Source: Kryptolebias marmoratus
Taxonomy: Eukaryota; Chordata; Actinopteri; Cyprinodontiformes; Rivulidae
Assembly (NCBI RefSeq): GCF_001649575.2
Contig: NC_051451.1
Coordinates: forward strand, 28,660,365 to 28,724,364
Length of the DNA: 64,000 bases
Direction: 5' to 3'
Shown piece after piece: positions 25,194 to 36,860 of the stretch. Numbering within the stretch: position 1 is the first letter of the stretch; each line of letters begins with the position of its first letter. Position numbers and translations under genes: made by a program. The notes beneath the pieces are model-generated. The model worked only from the letters and a program-made list of their open reading frames with translations. It searched no databases and had not been told where the DNA came from.

Positions 25194-25322
25194 AAACAGA
25201 AAAATGACTATGTATTCATTCTTTGCAGACGTACATATTTAGATTTAGGTTTTGTTACATGTCTATTTATGTAAACATTTATCATCTCTCTCGTGTGTGA
25301 AATGAAATTAGTTTGGATTCCT

Positions 25323-25369
25323 TGTGTGTGTGTGTGTGTGTCTGTGTGTGTGTGCGTGCGTGTGTGTGT
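25323..25369 (+). repeat. Impure (GT)n microsatellite
   Basis: GT repeats broken by TCTG and GCGTGCG; open frames on both strands are artefacts. Confidence 0.9.
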
Positions 25370-26530
25370 ATTTGACTGGCGGCAGCTGAGCAAAGGGATG
25401 AAACAGACAGTGATGTGTGAATTTCTTTTTGTGAAATATGTTCCACATGTGTCTCAGGGAGCTGAGCAAAGAGCATTAAACATTTCAAATTAAAATAAAA
25501 TCCTTTTTATCATCTCCAGACAAGTAATCAGGTGAGAAACACAAAGACTTAAAGCTTTAGAATTAGAAAAATGTGTTGTTTTTATATTAACAACTATTTT
25601 GTTAATCTGAAGTTATTTTATGTATGCAACTGGAGTCATTTCTTCTTTGTCTACATTTTATAAAGATTAATTTAAACCAAAGTCAAACATCTGTCAGAAC
25701 TGCCTTATCCTCTGAAACAACTCGTATGATTTGCTCAAAGGTCTGAAGTTTTATCTGCACTGATGCTGTTAAAGATTTGTTATGGAAAATTAAAACATTA
25801 AATTAAAAACAAAACAAAAAAATAGACAAACTGTTCTTTGATTTCCATCATCCCCTCATTAAGCTTTCAGCAGAATTAAACCATCAGCTAAGCAAATAAA
25901 AACTGGTTATTAAACATCCTAAAAGGAGTTCCTCAGGTAGATACTCTGTAAATTTCACATTGTTTCTGTTTCACTAAGAGACTCCAGATAAAAGTATCTG
26001 AGCTGCTCTCCTCATGATTTCCTGGAGCTTATTGAAGAAAGTTTTAGTCTGAATCTCTGGAGGTGCTGCCGGGAGCTGCTGGATCAGATCTCAGGCCCCG
26101 ATGAGCATCCAGCACCTAAAACTTCAAACTAAACGTTAAAGATGTTATTTCTTTGTTTTTTGTTCTCTCTGGTTTTCTGGCTTAAAGGCAGAGATAGAAA
26201 CCAATATTTTTAATGGCCAGTCTTTCATTATTTTGCTTCGGATTTTTAAAACCTTCCGTTTCGGGTCAGACTGGAACACTCATTCAAACCATCTTTAAAT
26301 AAAACATCATTCCTGTGCAGCCTTCTCATCTATGCATTAATGTTAAAACTTTGTTTTCATGTTAAAAAAAATGTTCTCAGGTAAAGGTAAATTTTAGGCC
26401 TCGCCCGTTTTTCTTGAAACTGTTTGACCGTAATCAGACATTTCAAAGCTTCACTTTAAACATTTAATGTTGTTATCCTTGATGTAAGTTAGTTTTATAT
26501 CCTAATATAAAAAATATGTTTGCATTTGGT

Positions 26531-26777
26531 GAATTTGAATACGTTATAGCCATTTTTATGTTTGCTAATATTGATGAGCTGTGGCGGCCATCTTGAATTG
26601 GGATGGCTGTAAAAGTTGATCAGCTGTAGATGCTCATCCAGTGATAACTTCCTGAGAGTTTCATTAAAATTTGTTCAGAAGATAGAGTTATTTCAGTAAA
26701 AAACAGACACATGAACACACACACAGATATGGGCAAACACATCTTTGCCCTTTTGCCTGAGGCGGTGGGTGATGACA
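26531..26777 (-). repeat. F1 repeat copy (minus)
   Basis: On the minus strand: GTCATCACCCACCGCC at one end, a TTTTAATGAAACTCTCAGG block, GATGAGCATCTACAGCTGAT and TTCAAGATGGCCGCCACAGC, matching the family order. Confidence 0.65.
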
Positions 26778-26939
26778 AACAAAAAGAGGAGATAAAAGGC
26801 TCTGACGTTTAGCGTGCAAAAGGTTACCAGTCTTTGCTCTTTAAGCTGCTGGAGGTTGAAGCCATTTGAAACATAATTTTTATGTGACTCAGACTTTTTT
26901 GAGCAACAGATGCACACACAGTTGCTAGTGATTTAATGC

Positions 26940-27340
26940 AAGGAGCACTCCACATGGGGAAAACTCATTGGCCAGCAAATTAAACCATTACCTCCCCAGT
27001 TGCAGTTAAATATAGAGAAATGAGTCATTTAATGTCTGATTACTGCCTAATACAGCCATCTAAACAATAGCAACTCCTCATTCCCATGAGGAAAGGCTCC
27101 TGCTTTTCAAGATAAGCCTGGAAATTGCTTGCCAGGGTTACACTAAAGTTTTATTAAAAGATTCACGCCAAGAAGTCAAAAGAATTCATCTGTTAGGATT
27201 CATTATGAGATGGCTCCCCAGTCTGGAGATTTGTCTTCATTATCCGGCCGCGCACCGGGAAGATAACGCTGCCTCATTTGCTTTCTGAGCTTCAATTTTC
27301 CCTGAACGATAATGCTGCGTCTCTTTTGTGTGGCTGCGGT
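26940..27340. promoter_or_regulatory. Candidate intronic enhancer or conserved element
   Basis: Balanced, repeat-free sequence. Visible words include GAGATGGCTCCCCAGTCTGG, GTCTTCATTATCCGGCC, an AAGATAACG GATA site and several ATTA cores. It has no coding frame or transposon similarity and stands out from the AT-rich repeat background. Confidence 0.25.
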
Positions 27341-28179
27341 AAAGACAAGCAAGCCATTTTCAATATGTGCGTAGGATTACAAAGGTTAATCATCAATTTA
27401 AAGCTAATCTTTGTTAAATACCAAGAGAAGCATGGTCTGTGCTCGAAACAGATATAATCAGACAAACTGAAAAACAACCCTCTGTCTAAATGAAGTGAAA
27501 GATAATCTAGGCTTTGCAGTAGGAGTTGATGAGTAAGTAAACAACTCTTAACTAAATTCAGTTTTTGATTTGGAAGGGCTGACCTCAGAAACTGTGGCAC
27601 CTCTTATCATACTTTGAATTAATGTGAGAAAACCCTGTCGGACTTTCTGCTACAGAAACTGCAGTCCACATGTTTCATTGTTGCTATACCGTTAGGATAA
27701 TTATGGAGTTTTAAATTATGCAATCAAGGACCAGATTCCTCTCTCCAAGTCTGGGAAAATGAGTAATTAATTTTTTTCTCACTTTTTTTCCTGTTAATAT
27801 GCAAGCAACTGGGAGCACAGGGTCCTTATTAACTGGTCTGGTGTCCCTAAACTTATCTGCGCAGCTGGCTAATTAAAAATACTGAGTTATAGTTGCCTTT
27901 CAGCCCATATGGTTTACAACTGTGGCACTTTGGGATGCCAAAACAAAATCATAAGAATAATTGTTTAAAGCTAAAACTGTCACGTTTTTTTCCAACAAGC
28001 AGTGTAGTAAGGCAAGAAACCATGAAGCCAAGAAAAATGATGTTAGCTGGTTTGAAGCTGGTTCAGAAGTGCAACCTGATGTAGACAAAAAAAGAAAAAC
28101 ATCCTAAAACCAGATGAAAAGAAACACTGGTCTTCTTCCATCCAACCATAGATTCTCCTTGTTTGTTATCAGGTTACAG

Positions 28180-28418
28180 AAATAATCAGCCCAGCAGGGA
28201 AACTGAGACACAATCATCTCTGTGATCATAGAAACTCCAGTTCTTCCTGGAGGATCCCAAGGTGTCCCCAGGCCAGAGAAGACATACAGTATAATCCCTA
28301 AAGTAACTTCTGGGATTTGATTCAGATGTCTGAACCACCTCTGCTGACTCCTTTTGACGAGGAGGAGCAGTGGCTCTACTCCGAGTTCCTCTTGGATTAA
28401 GGAGCTTCTCATCCTATC
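28180..28418 (-). pseudogene. Non-LTR retrotransposon RT C-terminal relic (part 2)
   Basis: Read on the minus strand from 28412, the frame gives RSSLIQEELGVEPLLL followed by a KRSQQRWFRHL block. This matches the C-terminal region of a LINE reverse-transcriptase polyprotein family widespread in fish. Downstream the frame decays. The piece that should precede it is at 29493-29770, on the same strand, separated by about 1.07 kb of foreign sequence. It is a dead copy. Confidence 0.7.
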
Positions 28419-28439
28419 ACACTGAATGACGATCTTGCT

Positions 28440-29492
28440 AAAATCAGCCGAAACATGGATGGTCTGAAGAAAACAGTGGGTTCCTCATTATGCAGGGCAG
28501 AGCATGATTGGTCTAGGACATGTTTGTGTCTGTGAGTTTGATGTGGGGCCTACATGCACCAGCATGACTTTCTCATTGAGAATTTAAGGCAGGACTGGCC
28601 ACGTTGGCCTTATGCCTAGAGTACGACCAGTATTGAGCCATGGTCTTGAGCACAGACATGATACTTGTAGTTGTGTCCAGATGTGGTCCATCATACCAGG
28701 GTGGGTGTATAGAGCATGCTGGGTACAGGAGATCATCTCAGTGATACTGAAAATAACTGGAAAACCCTGTTTGGCAAACACTAAGAGCATAGAAGCATCA
28801 TGACTTCCTTCACACTGAAGGTTTTTGCTCCAGTCTAATAGTTTGTGTAAGTGATGGAGAACCTCAGTGGGGTCATCATTCAGTGTGAAGGGGAGCATGG
28901 TCACTCTACACAGGAAGCTTATTTCAGCTGCTTATATCCAGGAATTCATTCTTTCAGTCTTTCTTACCTCATGGACCATGGATGAAGGTTGGAACAAAGA
29001 TGGAGATATAAGACCAAAAACATCATTTCAGGCAATCTTGTGTCCACATCCACATTCTTAGAGAACAGAATACCACTCAGGAGTCTACAGTTTTCACAAC
29101 AGCCATAAGTGGCAATGATGTGCTGATGTGTTAACATGAAGAGGAAATAAAGTTTGACTGAATTCCCACCAGGAATTAGATCCAGTGTTTGTGTCATTGT
29201 GGTCCCTGAATGATGACCCATCCGAGGTCTCTCCACACAGTATTTCCTCAAAGCAAGTGTCTGTGTTGTTTTTCTTCTTCTGCTTGTGGTATGACTTGCT
29301 GTCTTTGCCGTCTGTTGTATCTGTAGCCTTACCATTTTAAAAGGTAGAGGTGTGCACTGCAGTGTGTCACACAAATCTGGGCTGCATGCATTTGTCCGTT
29401 AAAGGACCTGATGGACCTTAGTGGATGGTTAAAGATGGCAAAATTTCCATCACAGGCAGAGCAGACAAGGAAAGCATGAAAAAGGATGTTTT
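28440..29492 (+). repeat. Insertion in the LINE relic: dispersed repeat family with GATGTGG block
   Basis: This ~1.05-kb segment interrupts the LINE relic. Its left part (28448-28650) shares ordered blocks with 61870-62075 (minus), 49375-49520 (plus) and 12130-12400 (minus): ACATGGATGGTCT, GTGGGTTCCTC, a GATGTGG-GCC block, CACCAGCATG and GCAGGACTGGCC. A faint Tc1-like G-G-S-V-x-M-x-W-G reading in the 61.9 kb copy hints at a decayed DNA transposon. No terminal inverted repeats could be assigned. Confidence 0.5.
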
Positions 29493-29770
29493 CATCATAA
29501 ATTGTGAGCTTCACCTTTCAGCTCAGCTTCTTTTTCACTGCAGCTGACCAGAGGAAAGCCCTCATCACTTCAGATGAGGCACCGATCAGTGGGTCCATCT
29601 CCTGCTCCATCCTGCCATCACTCCAGAATTAGACTCTCAGATATTTGAACTCCTAAACTTGAAACACAGACTCAAGCCCAGCCCTTTTTACCTTTTTCTG
29701 ATTGAGAAGCACAGCCTCAAACTTAGAGGAGCTGACTGTCTTCCTGGGCACCATTCAGAGAACTGTGATT
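29493..29770 (-). pseudogene. Non-LTR retrotransposon RT relic (part 1)
   Basis: On the minus strand this DNA corresponds to the LINE segment just before part 2: traces of the V-E-E-F-K-Y-L-G region near 29650, an R-R-I-G-A-A-S-like region near 29595 and a K-x-E-L-S-x-K-A-K-L-like region near 29530. Stops and indels break it. Roughly 110 bp of the expected LINE sequence is missing between the two parts. Confidence 0.55.
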
Positions 29771-30224
29771 AAGAAATAATTATATTCAAACTTAAATGAC
29801 TATAGCTTATTTTAATTAAATAAACAAAATATAATGTCTAATAAAGAGTGGACAATGTCAGAAAACCAACTAGCAACTACTCTGCCAACTCTTAGAGAGA
29901 CAGGGGACACCATGGACAAGTCTCCAGTCCATCAAAAGGCCTATTTTTAAATTTGATGATTGGAAATCAATTCAAAATCTTCCATATCTGCAATGCATCT
30001 CAAAATAAATTTTGATTAAAACAAATTGCATGGAGCATTCACAGTATTAATAAAATTTATTTCAAAAGTGGTGTTTGAAAACAAGTCAGAGAAATATCTG
30101 GAAAAAAAACAAGGCGTGTTTTGAAAGTTGGATAAAGAGACAAACATTTTTCAATCTTCCTCTGAGACTTGATCTTAAAGTACAGGAAATTAAAGCTTTA
30201 TGTTGTTTTGTGTTAGAGTTTTAA

Positions 30225-30560
30225 ACTAATAAGATGAGCTCAGTACAATACGCTGCGTTTCCTATTAACCGTTTGGAACCTCTTGGGCCAAACTTTACAG
30301 TATTGGGAAATAGAATCTCCTCACCTTGATGGCAAAGGCAGTAATTCCATTGACAAGGTAGACTCCTTTAATAAAGATAAGCCCCCAAGAAAATCAATAA
30401 GCCAAACTCATTTTAAAAGGACTCAGACTTGTCTAGACAAACCCAGCACCAACAACCAAAAGGCCGGTCTCATTGATGCCGTTTTCTCATCTTTGCTACA
30501 GGGCACAGTAACAAAGTGAGCTTTTGCAAATGATTGCCCTATTTCTGATTCTCCTTCCCC
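30225..30560. promoter_or_regulatory. Candidate intronic enhancer or conserved element
   Basis: Repeat-free block with TTAACCGTTTGGAACCTCTT, TTAATAAAGATAAGCCCCC (GATA-like) and TTTTGCAAATGATTGCCC (octamer/POU-like) words. A 78-codon frame here starts at a non-ATG codon (TTG) and shows no domain, so it is not called a gene. Confidence 0.25.
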
Positions 30561-31689
30561 CTCTCCTCTCCCCATTAGGCCTGTGTTCCTGGCTCCACAA
30601 ACTCCTCTAATTAAGAACTGGTTTCCAGCAAATTCACACATAAAACGGCTGTTGCTGCACAACGTGGGGCGATAAAAGTAGTTATTGTCCCTACGACCTC
30701 TGTTGCTTCTTATCTCCCATAAACTCTTCAGTTGGTTTTACTGGACCACAGAGACAGCACAACGAGCTATAAGCCGAAGGGGGACTGATGACTTTTTCAT
30801 GAGCAATAGCGCGACAGTAGGGCTCTGATAAAACCGAGAGCTCCGTGTGCTATAATTTGTTCCACAGCTGTGACGAGACTGGTGTCGTTCTTGACTAATC
30901 TTTGAACTGGGCTTTGTTTTAACGTGCATACTGATGATTTTTTTTTAAAGATGCAGAGGTCTTGAGCTCTTTTGAGCAGAGAAATAAAGAAATAACCAGC
31001 ACACAGTCATTAGCTTCACCAGGGTACCGACATTAGCCTGTGGGTTTAGCATCACACCAGCTGAGACAAAGCTCTGCTCTGCTATTAGAGTCACCCCGCT
31101 GAAATGACACGCTGCTTTATTCCCTCTATCTTCTTAACCTGATTCTGTCACAGACCCAGAACCACACATGACTGGATAGTGCCATCAGCTTCTTGCAGCT
31201 ATATAAATGTGTGAATTATTTACACGTTCCTTACCTAAAGTACTCTGGTGTTTTTTATGCTTTACACTCAGCTAAAGCTCGACCTCATCAAGTAATGTAA
31301 GCTGATAGTGAATCTCTTCATGCTAAAGGCAAGCTGGAAAAAAAGAAACAGCTGAGTGTTGTGTTCACTACAAAGACTGAGAAGAAGAATGATAACAGAA
31401 CAAAAAGTGTTGATGCTTGATGTCTGCAAACAGAGAGCCTCACTGCCAGGAGAATCTCAGCTGTAAGGCAGATGTGAAGCCCAGCTGTTACCACGGTTCT
31501 TCTGCTTTTGGGCAGAGGAGAAAGTTTTGCAAGGAAAGCTAAAAAACAGTTTAGCACAGTCAACAGTGTGGAGCTCTGCAAAAGCAAAATGCTGTAAACA
31601 ACAAGAAAACAGCACGGTCTGTGAAAATGCATGACTTTGTTGAGGAATTAATTTTTAAAGTTAAAATATGCAGAACAGAAGCTTAATGT

Positions 31690-32030
31690 AGCAAAACTGT
31701 AGCTAAAAGTTAAATTTAGTAAAATCGTTGCTAAAAACTGCAGTAAACAAGACTAAAAGCTAAAAGGATCATAAGAAGACAAAAACAGAGCAGGTATGAT
31801 GAAGTTTATTGCAGAGAAGAGATCTCAATATGTTTTTATGGGGAAAACCTTTAAAAATAAAGATAAATAATTCAAAAAGTATAAAAATTACAAATACTAA
31901 AAGTTTTACTGCATTACCTGATCGAGACGAATGTTTTGATATGTGAATAGAAAAACAGCTCAAAGTATGCAGAAGTAGTTTGAATGCATAAAACATTTGG
32001 AAGAAACTAAAACTAGAAAACAATAGTGCT
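31690..32030 (+). repeat. GCTAAAA-rich dispersed repeat, copy 2
   Basis: After a GCTAAAAGTTAAATTTAG head, the blocks GAAGAGATCTCAATATG, ATGTTTTGATATGTGAATAG, CTCAAAGTATGCAGAAG and AGAAAACAATAGTG align in order with 38340-38640. The family is unnamed and non-coding. Confidence 0.6.
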
Positions 32031-32639
32031 GACTCAGCATTCTCAGTTACAGAGCTATATTTGTGGAACTTTAATGATTTACATTCTCCCAGATCTTCTC
32101 CCAGTAAAGGCTCTGAAGCAGAGAGACAACAAGCCTCAGCGCGGGGAAATGGAGCTGCAGATTGTTATTATAGATAAACACTTCTTTTACGATCTGGTTT
32201 GCCCTGCTTGTAGGAAATTACATGGCTGTTTCTCAAAGATGAGAACAGAGGCAACTGGCGCTCAGATGTGAGCTGACGACTGATGGCCGTTGGAAAAGTG
32301 CCTGTTTAAATGTGGGAGACACAAAATTAATGGGAGTCAGTTTCAATTGTTTTTCGTTTACTTCAGGTAACAAGATAAACGGATAGTTAAATGATAGTGG
32401 CAACCCTAAACAGTCACTCTGTTGGCTTCTTGACTCCATTATAGAAACATTGTTTGCTGTGTCGGATTGTTCTTTGTGTCTCTGTTCAAAAACATGAAAA
32501 GTTAGCAGGTTCTGTTTATTTAGAGTTCTGTTTATAACGAGTTTCCCTGCAGGTACATCCGGTGGATGTTTCTGAGGCCAAACACTTCCTCAGTCCGCCC
32601 GCTGCTTTTTACACAATCTGTGAACACTCAGAGAAATGT

Positions 32640-32845
32640 GACGGGGGATTCTCAACCACTACCACACCAGAGTTTAGCTCAGTATCTGTAAAAAACCCAG
32701 AGCCATGTTTGTCTTTGCTGCGATCTGTTAGCTGCGTAGAGTTGACTTTAAAAATTAATCAGTTTTAGATAAACATTCAATAATTACTTTCACAGAGTTC
32801 TGTTAAAATCTGTCCAGTGCTTCATCAGGTATTTTGTTTTTAGGG
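32640..32845 (-). repeat. F1 repeat, weak partial copy (minus)
   Basis: Only the CTACCACACCAGAGTTTAGC block (~32662) and an ATCAGGTATTTTG block (~32823) can be matched. The rest has diverged or been replaced. Confidence 0.3.
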
Positions 32846-34979
32846 AGTTACATGATTGCCCGCCTCTCATGGCAGTGAATTACAACCCGTTAATGTTTAC
32901 GCTTTCATACCACGAAGCATGAAATCACGTGTTGATATGCAGACAGCTGGCATGCCTGCTAATCTACATCGTGTAAAGAAAGAAGAATCTGAAGTTTCTG
33001 AATTAAATCCACTTATTTAAAGAGCAGAAGATGAGTCTGATGGAGCTGCTTCTAATAAAACTGTAAAAATGAAAAGTTTCTGAGCCTTTTCTCAACCAGC
33101 TGGTAGCAGAACATGGATTTCCACAGAAGAGTTTCTTTTTCTTTACCTTTTCCATCATCAACCATCCTGTAGGTGGAAATCAGATGTGCTCTAAAGGCAA
33201 TGATAAAAAAATAAAATCTTTTACCAAACTGACCACAAACAAGAACCAGCATATCTAAAGAAGTATATAAATTAATAAAACCTGTTTTCCTTTAAGAATC
33301 TCAGAAGGCTCTGAAACTGAAACTATAGTGAAAACTGAACCTATGAAAACTTTAATTTCATACTGATAATATTATTATTGTTAATACTATTATTAACATA
33401 TTTATATAACCTTTAGTGATGATAGCAGCAGGTCAGAGACATGCAGCAGACACATTTTTTAAACCTGGTTAAATTGTTGCTTATTCACTATGAACCGGGA
33501 CAAAACCCAAGTTTAACCCCAGCTGCTGGCTTATGCTTGGGTCATATTCAGTGTTTATCAGTAATTTACAATTGCAACACTTTATTTTAGCAACTGGGTT
33601 GCATCTCTTGTGGCTGAAACAAGTTTTTCTCACTGTAATCATTTTTCTGTATTTCAAAAGAACTGTACATGATTAAAGATTAAAGCATGAAGTAACTTCT
33701 GCATTAACATCAGAAGAATTTGTTTGTTTAACCAGAAAGAAAGTGTGGATTTTGTTCACCCACAGTCAGAGTATAACTCTCAGCTTCTCCTTTAATCCAG
33801 TGTTAATTGTCAGATCCAGGCGTTTCCATTTAAAACAATGACAAAGCGAGTTTTAAACTTAGCCCTGATAAATGCCAGAGCCACCGCAGCCGACCGTCTC
33901 TGATCCCTCGGATCAGGTTACAATCGATGGCCAGCATAAGAGGCGACAACTTGAATTACTTATGCAGATGAAGTAGCTTGATACGAGGAAAGTTCCGGTC
34001 CAAGGTCAGTGGCTGCGGCCAAACGACATCCCAGAAATGTGCCATCCCAGAAATCTGAGACGTTTCTCATCTGCATATTTACGCTTGACTGATCTGTCAT
34101 TGATGCATGCTGAAAAAAAGCCATTCCTCTGCTGTTAATGAGCAGTCGAGTCATCCTCACTGGTCAGCCGACTAAACACCAAACACTAGGTGAGCGTTGT
34201 TACAGCAGCTGGCCGGACTGGACCACTTTTATTGTGCTTTTCTGTTAGTTTAATTATGTTTAATTGGAAGTAATTTCCCAGTTTTGCAGCAGAACTGACA
34301 TGTCTGACAGTGCAGTAATATGAGACAGTCCTGGATTTGAAGGTTTTATTACTGTTTGTTTTTATTTTTAAATATTTTGTGTTGATTTATAGCCTTTTTA
34401 TCCTTTCTCTTTCAAGAGGCTTTCCCTTTTCTCAGGCCACAGTTGAAAACAGGAAATTGTTCCTAACATGTCCTGCCTGGTTAAATAAAGACCAGATAAT
34501 AAAATAAACACATTATTAGCTTGAAACTTCACCGTGGTGTTGAATCAGTTCAGCTAACAGAAGGATCCAAACATAATCTCTGAGTTCTGCAACGCTGGGA
34601 ACATATTTGTAATGGCGGGAACATCTCTGGCAGGTCTGTGCTGCTTTCGGTCCAACTGAACGTTTCTGTGCCAAAGTGTGAAAGGACGACACACACCAGC
34701 TGTAGTTTAGGAGAATAAACAAAAAATATCAAAGTTAACATCTTTATAGTAAATAACTTGTTTGCTATTAAATTCTATTCAGTTTATTTAGTTTAAAAGG
34801 AAAGTCATCTTAGGTAACCATGAAAAAATAATAATATAAATCATGAGATCACATGATAATACAGATGTAATTATGCAGCCAATTCAATCAGGCTATAATA
34901 CATTACAATCAGATTCAATAGGTTCTAAAATGTCAAAGAAATAACAGTTGTCTATTTAAAGAAACCAGCAGATTGGTTC

Positions 34980-35585
34980 AGACCTTTACTTTGATGCAAT
35001 CCTCCATCCTGAGCAGATGTGAAGAAGAACAACTTTCTTCTAACGGGAAGGAAGAACCAGAACCAGAACCAGAACCGGGCTCGGGGTGAGCGGCTATCCT
35101 TAGCCAGCTGGGGTTTGAGAGGACAGGAAAGAGACAAACAGACGTTAATGGCTGTAATAAATACAAACATGGAGAGTAGAGCGAGTAAAGACAGCAGCAG
35201 AGAGAGGACATGTGGACAGGTTGTCCTCCAGCAGCAGAGAGAGGACATGTGGACAGTTTGTCCTCCAGCAGCAGAACTAAAGAAGAGCTCAGGAAACCCA
35301 AACCAGCCCTAACTATAGGATTTATCAAGAAGGAAAGTCTTAAAAGTAGACAGGGTGTCAGCCTGAGAACTGGAAGCTCCGCCTCCTGTTCTACTGTTAG
35401 AACCTCTAGGAACCACAAGTAAACCTGCAGCCTGAGAGCAAAGAGCTCTGTTAGGAAAATATGGAACAATAAGATCTTTAATATCAGATGGAGCTTGGTT
35501 GTTGAGAGCTTTGGATGTTAGAAATAAGAGTTTAAATTCTATTCTGAATTTAACAGGGAGCCAATGAAGCTGTATGAGAGCACAT
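34980..35585 (+). mobile_element. Teleost interspersed repeat with antisense LINE-like C-terminus
   Basis: The sequence follows a very common fish repeat from memory: an ACCAGAACCAGAACC stretch near 35050, GGGGTTTGAGAGGACAG at ~35110, AAGAAGGAAAGTCTTAAAAG at ~35327, and AGGGAGCCAATGAAGC at ~35555. Read on the minus strand, 35310-35560 encodes a non-LTR-type C-terminal block (L-H-W-L-P-V-K-F-R-I, then L-I-V-P-Y-F-P-N-R-A-L). A 37-bp unit is duplicated at 35194-35230 and 35231-35267. The copy is decayed. Confidence 0.6.
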
Positions 35586-35589
35586 GTTG

Positions 35590-36110
35590 TTCTAAGACCT
35601 ATACATGTGTAAGCCGCCATGCCAGAGGCACTAATGCACCCCCATACCATCAGAGAGGCAGGCTGGATGGTTTGGACCCATCTGATCTCAGAACAGTTCT
35701 CCACTTTGGTTCAGAGGAGACACATCTGTTCACATCTGGCTTCTTCTCTGCCTGATAGAGCTTTAAGCAGCACGGTGAACTGTGTTTACAGACAGTGTTC
35801 CTGAGCAGAATCAGAACCAGAACCTGATCACCAACATCCAATATTGACTTTTACATTCAGCCTTTAAAATGCTGTTTTTATCCCCAGTCCTCTTGCTGAC
35901 CTGTTTCTAATTAACCTAATTAGTTTCAAAATGCTCCTCCAGCTGTTTCTTATCTGTATCACTTACTTCTTCCCAAAATGGTTCAAGTTCTAGATTTAAG
36001 CATTTTACATGATTACTGTGTTCCATTGTGAATAAAATATCAGTTTATGAGATTTACAAATCATTACATTCTGTTTTTTCTTTACATTTTTTTAGAACTC
36101 AGGTTGTATG
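35590..36110 (-). mobile_element. Tc1/mariner-like transposase relic
   Basis: On the minus strand, frames around 35620-35800 give S-L-M-V-W-G-C-I-S-A-S-G-M, the conserved stretch after the second catalytic Asp of Tc1-family transposases. Upstream of it are C-L-K-L-Y and W-R-T-V-L-type pieces of the same protein. The 3' portion on the + strand (35985-36090, with TTGTGAATAAAATATCAG and TTTATGAGATTTACAAATCA) matches the terminal non-coding part I associate with a common fish Tc1-like element. The frame is broken. It joins directly to the repeat at 34980-35585. Confidence 0.6.
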
Positions 36111-36289
36111 TTTACCTGTATTATATGAACTGGAATAGAGCTTGTGCTTAACTCAAGATCAAGGTGGGATTCCTCTCTCATTTCTTAAATTTACTCATCA
36201 GCTCTGTAATATCTCTTTCTACAGGCCATCCCATAGTTTCTCTTATTAAACTATTCATCATATCAGCCTCATCAAAGATTAAGAGTACC

Positions 36290-36860
36290 CTCACAATTCA
36301 TTACAAGATGCCCTGCTCTTTATTTCATGAAGTAATTCATTCATAATGCATGTGTATATTGCACTTTTCAGGATGCCTGGGAGACTGAGGGAAACACATT
36401 GGAATTCCAAAGACTTGCTCTGAATTGGGGGTGGGGGGGTGAAGTTGGTGCATTTGTTTTGATAACGTTGGCGTTTCACAGTGTTCCCTCTGCGATAAAC
36501 CACAAAATAATTACTTTACACGGAGAGGATCAGACTTATTGTGAGATGTGGGGAAGGTGTGATGGGAGAAGCATGATAAGATTTACAGTAGCATTAAATC
36601 GGAGCAGCAAAATTAGACTTATCTGGGCTGATGAGGAGGCTCTCGCACTAAAGGGATCTTGATGCCGAGGAAAGCGTAGGTGCTTTATCAGAAGTGGCAG
36701 GCTGAATAAGGCTCATCAGGCCACACTCTGATTGAATTCCTTCTCGTAGTCTGTTGTTGTTTCTGACGGACCACTGAGCGCTTTTCTGAGTGATTCAGCG
36801 TCCCTGGGATTGGTTGCCTCCACTCGTCCAAAGAGCGATGAGCAACTCAGCCTATTTTAT
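36290..36860. promoter_or_regulatory. Candidate intronic enhancer or conserved element
   Basis: A long repeat-free stretch with clustered GATA/TAAT-type words: AAGCATGATAAGATTTACAG, AGACTTATCTGGGCTGATGA, GTGCTTTATCAGAAG and TGCGATAAACCACAAAAT (RUNX-like ACCACA). No transposon match is apparent. The frames crossing it show no domain. Confidence 0.3.

Larger units (their letters stand above)
24861..28179. other. Intron 1, middle part
   Basis: Two (GT)n tracts, an F1 copy and the candidate element at 26940-27340. The rest, 27341-28179, is unique sequence without a recognisable feature. Confidence 0.5.
29771..34979. other. Intron 1, after the LINE relic
   Basis: Holds the candidate element at 30225-30560, GCTAAAA-rich copy 2, a weak F1 piece and a short TTTATTTAACCAGG-type fragment near 34473. 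A CTCCAGTCCATCA string at ~29923 hints at another repeat. No exon was found. Confidence 0.5.

Noticed and set aside
34978..35469. 163-codon minus frame as a gene
   Set aside because: It lies in a common fish interspersed repeat in a frame different from the LINE-like one and has no domain.
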